From positions 8,098,001-8,162,000 of the forward strand of contig JAILWY010000009.1 of NCBI GenBank assembly GCA_022113835.1: a DNA stretch of 64,000 nucleotides, given 5' to 3'. Below are positions 24,531 to 37,400 of the stretch, in pieces. This stretch comes from Atopsyche davidsoni (Eukaryota > Arthropoda > Insecta > Trichoptera > Hydrobiosidae). Both the position numbers and the translations under genes were made by a program. Below the pieces are notes generated by a model. The model saw nothing but the letters and a program-made list of their open reading frames with translations. It was not told the origin of the DNA and did no database searches. Numbering within the stretch: the stretch's first letter is position 1; each line of letters opens with the position of its first letter.

Positions 24531-27500
24531 AAATACGTTTAAAATATTCTCAAAGAGCTCATAATGCAGGCGGCGGCGTTTTAAAAAACCAGCAAAGGTG
24601 ACGACGCGGCGGAATTAGCATTTTCTCGAAAAGCACTGCGAGGAAGAAAGTAATAACATTTATTAAAAATACTTGCACTTGCGATGGGTGCTGAAAAAAT
24701 AATGAAACCCGCCCTGTGGAGGTGTCTCGGGGTGGGGGGTGTCTCCTAAATACTCCCTTTGAACATCAAAGACAATCACCCACCCCTCTTGCAAGGGCTG
24801 GTCTCAAATTACATGTAAATGTGGAAGGAATGCGCAGGTATAGTCCTGGTTGGGGTTTTAATTCACCTTTGACCTCGGTGAGATACCTGCCCATGTAACA
24901 GGACAATTTTTTCTTGTCTGAATAATTTCGAGTAGATTTTTATACTTATAAATATTACTAAAAATATACATTATCTTAAACATTGCGATACCGCAACACT
25001 CTCTCGCATTTTAAGATTTTTTATAGTTTATAAAACAAATTATCATTATACGCATAATTTAATAGTTAAGCCCGTGCTCTAAATATACAGAACTTAAAAT
25101 ATACAGAACTCATTAATTTTCTACAAATTTTGTGCTAAATATTTTACATTATTCATTCAATATTATAATCGTTAACATTACTTTTGATTAAAATATTTAA
25201 TATCGCTTGTACATAATTTTCAATACAAAAACAATCCATATAGATTTAATTCTAGTACCAAATTTAAACTGATTCATAGTTTTAATATTTTTGATTTGTA
25301 GAAAATGAAGTCCCTTAAATTGGTTTTTTATGTACACACATGTATTTAATAAAAATACTAATTATTTACATTTTTTTCATTGATTGCCGTCTCTTTTTTA
25401 TCGTCTTTTAGCCATTACTAGAATTTTTTAAATTTAAATGATATCAATCATAGGTTAGTAGATCGTAACTGAACACAAATATAGAAAATACTACTGTAGT
25501 GTAATATGGTACTACTCGTAAGTAAAAATGCGAGTTTTTCGGGGTTAAAAAGAGTTCTTTGAAAGAATATAAGTTAGTATCGGTATCTCTCAAATCACAA
25601 GTTTCCCTAATCTTGTTGATCCGCAGACCGCTATTCTGCTGCAATCTCTGACAGGCCGAGAGTTACCGCCGGCCGGGGCGTCCAGACGCCGGTGAGCTCT
25701 CACCTCCTGTAATTTCCGTTCGGAGACCGCCGGCCTTTAACTACCGTAAATCAGTTCCGGCCCCGTGCCCACCCCTGTCTCCTTAGCTCGCACTTGCCCG
25801 TCCAGTAGTCGTGAACTACTATTTAACAAGTGCGATATCATGTTTAACCTAAGGTACGAGTCTAACTATACACGCATAAGTAGCTTCCTGCGTGAGTTTG
25901 TTTTACAGACTTTGAAGGGAGAATAAATCTTCTTTAGCCGCAGACGATCAGACATTAAGACGAAAATTAAGCAACAACAAAAAAAGTTATCTTCGTGTAG
26001 TAAGTTTTATTCATAAAATAACTATTTATTGTATAATTACATACTTATTTATACAAAACAATAAGATAGGATAAGACTTAAAGATAAAGATGCTGGGTAT
26101 TTTTTTTTAGTAAAAAAAGTATTTTATGCTTTTAAGTAAACACAGTTGTTAATTATGCAAAAATAAATTAACTCCAGGTGGAGTCCAAAAAAACAGTGTC
26201 GTCCTTGCCCTTTTTAAGTACATACATAATTCACCTTTGCACACGAAAATCTACTTAGTCCTCCAACTCATTTAATTTATATATAACAAAACTAGCGTTT
26301 CTCTCTCTGGAATAGTTTCACATTAATTTTAAAGTCCTGTCGTGTAAATATACGTTTTATAATTTAAGAATATATTTAATTACGGTTAGCACTAATATTT
26401 GAGGGCTGTTGAGTGTTTTTAAGGGATAATTTTTTTAATAAAAATTTGCTTATTGTAAGAAGGTTCTTTTAAATTATTTTAATCGTTTTTAATTAGAATT
26501 CATTTAATAATTATCGTATGAGGTTTTAATCGCTTTTTACTTCAGAATTGATATATTTTATACAGAATGATGTTATTTTATCGTTGTTGACCGCTGCCTA
26601 GCCAAGCGCTGTGAGAGCGATATGGACTCCGAGGACGCCTCAGTAGTTTGTTTTTGTTATTTAACGGTTTACTGATTCGAACGAAGAAAGGGGACCTAAA
26701 GTGACATTCGATTTAGGATACATTTAAGCAGAAAATCAGCGATTAATTATTATTTTAACCATCTTAAGATCACGCTTTGAGCTTTGGGGCGACATGTATG
26801 AAAAAAATAATGACGAATATAATAGCAGCAATCAGTAGTAATGAGTACTTCAGAAGATTTATATAAATGCTCAAATCATTTTAATAATTTTTATTTTTTT
26901 TTACATAATATTTTAAAATACAAATAATGCAACATCTTCGTAATCTTCTAATTAACGATATGAGCATTTCCTCCATGACGTTTCTCGTTCAGAAATTAAG
27001 AATATACAAAAGCTCATCAGCAAGGTGTAATTAAATTTCACACTCTACAACACGAGCAAATTACCAATTACGAAAATCTTAGGCTGAATTAGGGGTAAAT
27101 TCTAAGCAATACGGGAGGCCGTCAGCGCAGCCTTCTGCACCTTTTCAAGACGGGGGCTGTCTCGTTCAGCCTCTGGTAAACAATTAGGCGAGCAGTTGCA
27201 ATTATTGCACACGTAACCTCCTCTCCCGGGACGGGCTTGAATGTGCTCCATTAGAGGGCGACATCTAATTGCCCTACCGCCGCCACCTCCTGACACTTGC
27301 ACCACCCCCCATTAACACCCTCAAGATTGCTTCATTTGCATTTCCACCCTGTTCAATTGTTTTTATCCAAATGGCCGAGTTCCGGCAGGCTGTGAGCGCT
27401 CACCGCTGGAGTGTGCAAGCCCGGGTTTAACTACGTTCTTAATTTAATAGAATGGCATTTGCGAGAGCTTAAGCTGAGTGTAAATAATATTTTTTTGTAC

Positions 27501-30500
27501 TTTTAGTTTCGCGATAATTTTTAATTGCATACGTAAGCTTACGCTTTTATTTTTCTCTCCGTTGTTATTCTGTAACGTCTCGTTGTTATTTATAATTATT
27601 TTATAAATTATTTTTTAATTCAGCTATAACCAGCAATAACAATAAGGTTTCCTTTTGAATATATTGTCGGAATGATAATTGAACCAAATTTGCGCGCTAA
27701 GAAAACGATCGGCATTCTGCTTTAATTTCCTTGAAAATTACCCATACATTTCAATTTATACTAAACATATTTATTCTACGCTTCAAAGGATAGATTGAAA
27801 TAAGAAAGCCTCAAAAAAGTAATTGAATATTTATCTTATGGTTTCAATTTCATTTCAGTGAAACATGAAACAAAGAAATTAAATTTAGTTCGCGGAAATT
27901 CTTCAGCTACTTCGCTGTTTTCCGGCGATCGTTCGACTCGTGGCGCTGAGAAATGGATCCTCCGGAAACAAAAGCAGACCACTCCCCTCCGCAGCATTCG
28001 CCCATCAGCCCCCGGCAATAGTTGTTGTCGGGTTGACTGACAGATGCCCCCGACGTATCTCTTCATCCTCGCAGAGTAATTGAGGGACGAATCAGGGAGA
28101 TTAATTCTGTTTAAAATTGAAAGAAACTTGCAACGGTATGGCTGGTGATTGTAGAAATGAATGCCATTTATCACGACGGGTGAACAAAACATAAATTGGG
28201 AGGCTCCGATTAATCGGGTCGGCCATTAGGGTAGCAATCGAGAGCTGTCTGTGAGAACGACGGATCTATGCAGCGAAAACATCTTTCTATAAAATCAATG
28301 AAAATATTTAATACTATATTTATTTATAAATACTCGTATTGTTTTTATTGAATTTGAAACTATAACACCGATTTTCAGAACTTCGCCTTAGGAGATTTGG
28401 AAAAATATTCAATACATTAAAACTGACAAATTAAACATTTATAATAATTTTACCAAAAATCAAAATTACTATAAAATATGTATCTATGAAACTTAGAGCA
28501 GAATGTTTGGCCAAGTAATTTTGATTTTACTTTCAACGATATTTAATGTTATGCTCAAAACAACATTGGAATTTAATATTGTAAAGAATATTAAACATCA
28601 TCTTTCCGCTGAAAATATTTTTTTCATGTAAGTCTAATTTAGTACATATCAGACAAAACAATTCTTTAAATTGAGTTCTCTTTTACTTATTTTTTAGTAA
28701 CAATCTTTTATCACCATTTTCCTAAATTTTCCTGATTTTTCCTGATCATTACTTCAAAGAGACTCGACATTCACCGAAGAAAAAAACGCATCCACGATGT
28801 ATAGGCAATCCATAATGGTATTGTAGCTTTTGTGCTGGCTGATCTGTGCAGCACGAAGTTGGTATGGAAATTGTTGAAGTACCGATGAGTTTCATATATT
28901 ATAAGTGTGTACGAAGGGGCGACATCAAAGGGACGCGACCAGGCCTGTTGTACTGGCGCACATTAATTAATACGATGAAAATTGTTTACCGAGTCTGAGG
29001 GCATAATTAAACGCATAAGCTTTATTTACCGACTAATGAATTAAAGTATCCGTTTATATGGGCTTCCCTTAGATTTAATGTCGGCACTCGAGAAGATCTC
29101 GGGCGATTTAAAATATTTACCGGGAAAACAAAGAGATTATATTGTAATTATTCCCTTTCTCGTAATCACCAATAAAAACCCAAATAGGGTCACATTACAA
29201 ATGCATTGCTTTACAATGATATTATTCACGTTGGTTGTTTTGTATATTAGGGTTATGATTCCTAAACTATTGGCTAATACCTACCAAACTGAATCTCATA
29301 GCACCCATATATATGCTTAATTGATTACTGAATTACTCAAGCGATATCAGTTAGCATCAGATGAATAGCTACAAATCCAATCTTAATACAATATTAACCT
29401 GACATAGATACTTAATATATACGAACGATGTTATTGTTCTCTCCGCCTAAGGACTGCGAAAAACCAACCCAAGAACAGGCGAGGTTTAATGATGCCTCGA
29501 GTCGGTGAACGGTCTTCCGGTCGGAACGTTAAACGAGAAATAAAGAACAATTTGTAAGCAGTTGAACGGAGCGGAGTTACTGGGAACGGTCGGCTTTGCG
29601 TTTTAGGTTTTATTGTGTATATTATTGTTTGTACCGTAACTAACTTGGAATTGGTCAAAAGCGCCCCGATAACAAGTAAATTATTGCACGTAAAACGCCC
29701 GACTTCTGCTCACTAATAACGCACTTCGATTCAAACGAACGGCGCAGTGAAATTTCATTTCAATCTCGAAATGTTTCATTTTTAATTACGTAATTCTTTG
29801 AACGTGAAATCAAAGTTCAGTTTTTGACATTTCTTGGCGGGTTTCCCCGCACGGAGTTTTTTACTCTCCTCGAATGACGTTTGCAATTTGAATTAATTTA
29901 CTTCATTTGCGAGTTTTCACTGATTTACTCTTTTTAAAATGAGCTTTCCGGTTTGGCTTTCCTTTGAATGGACGCAATTATTTTATTTCTAATTGGATTT
30001 TTCCTTTTTATTTCTCTACGGTAATGATTGACTTACATTTTCAGGCTACGGCGGCAGAGAGCCTTTTATGAAAGATTTTTCACAAATTGATTTGTTTATT
30101 TTTAGAGCGGACAGATCGAAGTTAAGATCAAAAAAATCTTTAAAATACTCTCAATATTTTCTTTGATACTCTGGGTCGCGATTTTATAACAAATAAAACT
30201 TATATTCAATTAAAACTTTAAACCGTTTTTAAATTAATATATCAAAAAATTGCGTCTTTTTGATATCTGGAAATATTATGACATCACATATCATTCAGAC
30301 TTTTCATAAGATTTATTTTAAAATAATTTATTGACTTCCTAATGTTCCAGTAAATTATATTGATTCTGTTAATTAAATCAAGTTAATTACTCATCTCCTT
30401 GATCGCCCGCTAATCTAGCAATATGTTATCTCTCCAAATAACAGTCAGACAGTATTAACTGTTAATGACGCGATACCATACATCTGTAATAACAGGAGTA

Positions 30501-32565
30501 ACGTATGGTATATGGCACACAAGAAACAAGACATTTATATTATCTTTGTTGTAATCAGAATTAAAGTGATTCTAACCTTACAAATATTTTGTAACAATAC
30601 AAATTTATTTAAGTAATCATAAAACTTATAAATATTATAAATAACTCATTATTTTTATTTGTTTATAAATATTTTCTAAATGTTCACTTTTCTATGTGCT
30701 TTGATCAGCTACTATATATTTTAAATTCATGCATCAAAGTGAATTTTATTTAGATTTAAGTAACGCGAACTCAAAAGCAATTATTTTTACGCGGTTTTTT
30801 TGAAGTAAAAATCCAATATTTAATTCTAAAAAACCAGTCGAAAATTATTAAAGTACAAAATTTGATTTTTCAGATTTTAAATGAAATAAATCACTTCTTC
30901 TCCCGTTACTTACGAAGAATGATGTACGTGCTTTTGAATGAAAGTATAGATATAAGCCGTGTGCGGATTTTTTAATATGTAGATTCGTGTCATGCATGTA
31001 GTATTATTATTCAAAAGTATGACATATTCTAATGTAAGAAAATACCCGAATTTACTTTACAAACTCGTAAGGCAGACGCTCCTCTGCTCATTTAACGCTT
31101 AGGGGGCGTGGGTACAGGCTACGTGCTTCTGTTACATACAAAACCATATTTTGTACGCAGCTATTATCTGTTACTACAAGTAGCACGCGTTCATACAAGT
31201 AATAAAGCATTCAATTCTGAAGTGTGTTTTCATATCTGTATCGAAATGAATACGCATAGCTTACATATGATAATAATTTTCATGTATTTCACGATATATT
31301 TACATTTTACTATACTATGTGATTTTTCATTCGATTCACAATACTTAGTTTCAAAAATAATAATACCACTGAATGATCTTATTTTTTTAGCGGATATTAT
31401 GTATATGTAATGGTTCATAAGTCATAACCTCATATCGCCAGTCTATAAACGTGCACATCATGTCTTTCACATAAGAACGTTTATGCTCTCTTAAAATACA
31501 GTAAACACGTCTGAATATTCTCGGCGCATAATATAAAGCAATACCAGGCCCTAAATTCAACTTAACAAAAAAAAAAAAAACAACAAATTGCATGCGCGTA
31601 ATACTATCCGGGGACTAATGCTACGCCTTGTTTAGGCGCCCCTTTATGAATAAAAGAGGACGGAGAGTATCAAAGTTCCTCCATGCAACACGGCATGATT
31701 TCAGCTTTTACTGCAGGCTCGTAAGTCAGTATTAAACTTGCGAGGGAGACCCCGCGACTGGGAATATGTTCGCCGTCTTTGAGACGAACATGTCTCAAGA
31801 TAACAAAGGTTATTTGGCGGGCGGAGGGCGCGGACCCCTCCATATACTACGCCTCCCTTATCTGTGAGCAGGCAGCGATACTTTTCGGCCCCTGCACCCG
31901 CGCAGTTCTCCCCTGTCTCTTTACATTTCACTTCATTACAGGTGGCTGATTCTTTGTCAGAAATTCTATTAAGATAATTTTGAAATTTTTCTCGGGTTTT
32001 TTTTTTTTCCTAAAAAATTATATCTGATTTTTCGGCTCTCTCGATTTGCATTTGTTAAAAATACACATTTCTGTATCATCTGTGAAATTTTTCAACGTAA
32101 TTAATTATTCTGATACCCGATCTTCGACGAGCTGAGAATTTTAAGTTGATAACATAAATTGTATTTAATATTCTAGTTGAGACGAATAACTACTGCCGAT
32201 GCATATCTCTTGGAAAAATCAGGCGTGAAGTAATGTTTACGTTTAGCGATTTGATATCTCTGATCACCTGATGATGCCTATCTTAACATTAATGCGGATT
32301 TTTTAGGATCATCAAAACTTGTTTACGAATTAGTGATGCTGCAACTAGTTTCACTTAATTTAAATCATCGCCGGTATTCTTTATTTTGCATTTATAATGA
32401 AAAACTGTAATCAATATACATTGTTCATGTACAATTTTTTTTTTTTGGTATTACTATGCCAATTTTGAATATACTCAAACGTTTGTGTACATATAAGACA
32501 ACAGCATAATTTTAACAACATATTGCGACAGAAAGTATAACAATGGTTTTAAATATATATATATA
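24531..32565. other. Non-coding DNA with G+C-rich islands
   Basis: No exon recognised on either strand. G+C-rich islands lie near 24560-24900, 25640-25810, 27110-27430, 27890-28060, 29440-29600 and 31700-31920, separated by A+T-rich DNA. A short stem (ATACCATAC / GTATGGTAT) lies at about 30474-30512. Open frames of up to 118 codons exist (27836-28192, minus) but resemble no family and lack splice context. The regular islands are candidates for conserved regulatory elements. Confidence 0.4.
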
Positions 32566-33233
32566 CTAGAAATGTAGCCCGTCATAAAATGACGTATTCG
32601 ATGAACGATGCAATAGTGTTGGAACATATGTTTCGCTGACAATTAGATGAATATTTGATTTCATTTTGTACACATATATTTTGAATAACCGGATATTAAT
32701 TTCGAAAGCAAAGGCATTCTAGGAAATATCACATTTCGTGTCACAAACAACGAATCACTTTCACTGCACTGTTCTTTATTAGATGCAGTCTTTATCACGT
32801 TCAATTGTGCTAATCTTTTTTAATTACATTTGCTATGCTTAGACGGTGTTATTTTTTTAGGAGGCATTTTATGTTATTAATGATGTGATTAATAATTTCT
32901 AATGCAACTAAAAAATAAAAATTGGTACTTGTGTCAAGCTGACACAAACTGGAAATTTCTTAGAAGCATCATATTTTGTTTTTTTGTAAAAATTCTAAAT
33001 TTGAAATTCTCGCTGTGAACAACAGAATCATATAATTCGTACATAAAGCATATTTGATAGTTTTATTTAATTAGTTTATGAATGAAAATATTATCGTCTT
33101 GAAATTCGGCACATAACTGCGGAAAAACTTACTGAACTTACGTGCAAACAATCAGCGTTGTATCTTTTAAGATATTCTACAGAGAACCAAAAAATGAAAC
33201 ATACACACACACAATGGCTATTATTATAGTAGA
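32566..33233 (-). mobile_element. Non-autonomous Helitron-like element
   Basis: Read on the minus strand, the element starts TCTACTATAATAATAG after an A and ends in a hairpin followed by CTAG and then T. The hairpin (CGTCAT-TTT-ATGACG, 32580-32594) lies exactly 10 bases before the terminal CTAG (32566-32569). TC start, 3' hairpin 10-12 bases from CTRR, and insertion between A and T with no duplication are the known hallmarks of Helitrons. Inside, on the same strand, a short frame begins MPPKKITPSKHSK near 32867 and soon meets a stop. It may be the decayed start of a transposon protein. At 668 bases it lacks any Rep/helicase domain. Confidence 0.7.
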
Positions 33234-34317
33234 TAGTAACTTGCACGTATAGGAGTACTGTTTTTCATAAAGTTACCTACTGACTATATAAAAGGCATTT
33301 CATAGAAAATCAAATAGTTCCTTTAAGCTGAAGGTAATAATAGATCTCATTGCTCACACGAGTGTTGCTTAGAGAATGTGCAGGTACTATCTCTTTGCTA
33401 CAAAATGCAATTCCAATGCATATATTTCAATTAAGAGACAGAGGCACGGGGCGGAAGTTCCCTGGCCGTCAGTTGCCTCAAACCGCAGGCGCGGCGGCTG
33501 TCATGGTTGGACAAGATACGAATTCCACGAAGCTTTCAACCCCCGACACTGTACTATAAACACTCGTTTGTTCTGCTTGCAACAGTTTGTTGGCATAAAA
33601 CACCGTAAATGGCATAAGTGCTACAGTGGATTCATCGAGCTCAGGCGTTTAAATATGTTTTATTACAATGAAATAAATTAATAATCATCGAAGATAAATC
33701 AAATCAAAAATAATGTCAACTTGCTCTGATTTGATTAATCAATTAACATTTAGAGTCACTACCGTTGATAAAGCTTTCTTTAGTGATTTGTGTTTTTGTT
33801 TTCTTTTAATAAGTAAATAAAGTCACACAGGTTTTTCCATTGTCAACAACTTAATTTTGTTACAATACTAGAATCAAAGCTAAGGCTTTTCTCTTTAAAC
33901 AAAGCATCTTACACTTGTTAGTACTTTCGTTAGTCGAACTTCTTGAACAGAACTACTACACGTTTTACTTCAAATTATTTTGTACTTAGAGAAACTATCG
34001 TACGACCTTTGTGTCGCGCCAGATATCTTCAGCAAATATATTGATAGCTATTTTTTTACGGACTCGCTTCCTCTCCAACTTTCCTTAAGTGGGATACTTA
34101 AAACTCCTCATTCAATTTAAGTTGGGATGTATCTCGTTCACCGTACTTGTTTGAAATGTATTATTAGGTCTTTGGTCAAGGCTGTCAGTTGTTGACCGAG
34201 ACTTTCCTAGTTCTTATATGTGCTTCTATTTAATTGAAGAAAATACAAATCAAACATTTTTATTGGAACAGTGAGGCTTATTTTTTTATTTTTAACTTTT
34301 TGTATTTCCTGTTTCAG
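33234..34317. other. Non-coding DNA before first recognised exon
   Basis: Contains a small G+C-rich island near 33430-33540 and otherwise A+T-rich DNA. The last bases form a polypyrimidine tract ending in TTTCAG at 34312-34317, the acceptor of the first visible FERM exon. Confidence 0.5.
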
Positions 34318-34438
34318 CTGAACTAGGAGACTACGAGCCGCGGCGCCACCCTGCTGGGTACGTGTCGGAGTTCCGCCTTCAGCCCGGGCAGACCCCCGCT
34401 CTAGAGGCCAGGGCGGCTGAGCTACACCGAGACCTAGC
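34318..34438 (+). CDS. EPB41L4A: FERM gene exon 1 of visible set (end of F2 lobe)
   Basis: The acceptor is TTTCAG and the donor GTAAGT. The exon begins with the last two bases of a split Ala codon (G|CT) and reads [19 protein letters not shown], the classic end of lobe F2 in band 4.1 proteins. It ends with GC of a split Ala codon. It is strikingly G+C rich against A+T-rich introns. The preceding exon must end in phase 1 and was not found in the 34 kb upstream. Confidence 0.92.
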
Positions 34439-37400
34439 GTAAGTTGCAGCCTCTTCTGGATTCATCAAAATCTCAACCCCACAATAGTGATTTTTTTTTA
34501 AATATAAATTTCAAGAATGGGAAAAATCACAGGCAAAAATCATACTTCACAAATCTTCTTTCTTCTCTCTTGTACATATCTAATGTTTACTTAATAAAAC
34601 ATTTTCCTCATCATTTATAACTCTTTGTGATAAATAAAACAAATGTCCTACATGGAATTATTCTTAAGATACAATATTAATTAGCGTTTTTACTAGCGTC
34701 TCTTCCGGGGTAGGCTTTGGACAATAATCCCATCATCACGGTAACCCCGCCTCATTAGCAGCCCGCCCGGGGTCCCGCTTACCTTACCCGGTGGATCTTA
34801 TTGGTAATCCGTTTCCAATTAATGAAGCGTGGAAGATAATTAAATTATAATTCATCCCCTCTCCCCTTTTCCACCCTCGGGGGGAAACAAAGGCCTACGA
34901 ATTTCGGATTGTATCATCATACGAGTGCTTTCAGACATCTTAGCTTTTAAAGTCTACTTCTAAATTACATCTTCTACATATTTATATAATTTTCATGTTG
35001 ATTCACAATTTGAAGATCGTTAATTATAAGCTAAATATGAATGTTCCAGAGATATTGATTTCCTAAATATATATTTTTAATTTAGTAGTATTTGAAGAAC
35101 CGTTGTGATCAAATAAAATATTACAAATAATTTTCATTAGGGGGTTTGATAGTTTAATTAGTGGCTGGCTCTTCTGTTAGTTAAATAAATTACGTGAACA
35201 GAAGTGTCGGTCCATAATTTAAAGTGGCAGTACTTTTAAGGGCTGCACTTGCTTAAAAAATATTTGCAGAGAGCAAACATCCAACTCACTGAAAAATTAA
35301 TGGAACTTCTCGCCCTCTTAACTCGTGTTGCTATTAGCTGAGCGGAAAAATCTTTGCGTTTTAACTGCAACGTATCTATTTTATCACTTGTGACACTTAA
35401 GTGAAATTAATCAAGAGTGTATTTTTATACTTTGTATGTAAAATATTTGAATGTATATATTGATATTAAATCATTAAATGGTAATTTTTACACTGAATTA
35501 ACAAAAATTGACTTGTACACTCACTGTATTGCTGAAAAAAAATTTAATTACAGCATTGGCTCAGATTGTACCTTTGAATAATTGTTTGAGAGAGCAAATG
35601 GACGCACTCATGATTTAGACTCTCCATAGTTTCTATTGATTCTCTTCCGAATCCGGCCAAAATAAATAGTAAAGGGCTTTGTGGACGCGCCGGGCATATA
35701 AAATAAATACTTATCCCTCCGAGTGTTTAAATAAAAATTCCCCTTTCATCAAACAGCGCGGATAAATCGGAACTGATCACTGAGCATTAAAAATTCCATT
35801 TACCCGCCGTCAATGGGCGATGTTTAGCATCAATGCTTAATGAGTACATCCCGACATCACAGTCAAGCGGGTGTACTTCTCTCCTGTATTACTGTATGCC
35901 GACATTACACACCCAAACGGGTGTGCTCTTCCAATGTATTACGTCGCGCATACGGAGTGAGGAAAACTGTAACATCCGGTGGCAATAACGAAGCCGGGAT
36001 GGTCGAGAGGGGCCGTCGCAGTTTTTATGTAAATCTCGCAGATTAAAATAAACTTTTCTATTATTTAGTGAAAGAATCTCATTTGTTTCTATTAAATAAG
36101 CTTAGCATACTTATTTACAAAATATAACTACAAAATTATAAGCTAATATTTCAGGCAGTAGGGCAACGTCTGTGCATAAACAAGGCGACCATGCTATGAT
36201 TGCAGCATCATCATTATGCGGTTTGAAGTAATTGAAAATGCAACATCACTGGAGCGTAATCAAGACCTAGGTTATAGTGACTTACACGGACAGTATGCTG
36301 ATAGTTTTTTTTTGTGAATAACGTGGCATTCGCGGAATAATCTTGCACCACTTTCGACAGCCTATTTCGCGATATCATTGAGTTGATTTTTAATAATCGT
36401 ATTGAATCGTTTGTCATTTTTAGTAGTTTTGGGTTTTTCCTGGGCGAATAGCGCCCCGATGCGCGCACACTCGGCGTTTTCAATTCTCGTGTTTTTTGCG
36501 CCGCCGGCTAATTTTTATTTCCTCTTTGTTTGGCAGGCTTTTGACGCGACCGCACCAAGGGCTCGTGTGTACAAGCGATGTTGCATCCGAATGAATGGAA
36601 GCGTCCCGTCCGCCCGACCGGAAATAAACCACCCCCTCCCCGCCCGCCCCGCAGTAATTGAATTGATTTTTAACGTAGACATTAGGGAAACAATCAAACG
36701 GCGTATCTCCTCTTCGGCGGATTAATTAATTGAATAATGGCCGGCCGCCATCAGTCTTGGGCGTTCTTTATTGCGGTTTGCTACCGGACTTTGTTTAGCA
36801 AGAGAGAATCCTTCACTGTCAGGTGATATAATTACATTTTTTGCTACACTTTAAATTATACAGTTATAAACACAATTCTGGCTTTTATATTGATGTAATT
36901 ATTCTTTTTAATGCTTCTTTTTTGTTCTTTGTGACATTCAAGTAAAATAAAGGTCAGAATAACGTAACATAAATCAATCTTTTGAAGACGTATATTAACT
37001 TTCTACCGCCGTAAAAAAGCTGACATAATTTTCATTAATCATCAAACTTACGCGGTGTGGATATCATTTTATTCATTTTAATTTATTCTCCGTATTCAAA
37101 TTATTTTTATTGTAGAGATTGAATAACAGTATCAAGTAATTGAAACAACCTCAGGGCAATTCATCTTGTACAAAGTCAGGCTGTCCGCGAGGAGGTTCGG
37201 GGCCGCATTAATTATGATACACTCGGAGCGGGCCGCGCAGTCGTCGAACCTCTAACCCGGAGAAGATTTCACGCGAATGTTTACAAAAAACATTACAAGT
37301 TACACCATTGAGCCGCTCATTGTTCGCACTTCTTCCAGCATAATTAATCTTTCGTTAATGAAGACGAATGTGGGTTTGCCGTGCGCCTCGGCCGTGGGAG

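Noticed and set aside
27836..28192. 118-codon minus-strand open frame
   Set aside because: No recognisable domain; the same island is open on the other strand too.
1..34317. Search for the missing N-terminal FERM exons
   Set aside because: No stretch encodes anything like the conserved F1/F2 sequences with a phase-1 donor, so none is called.
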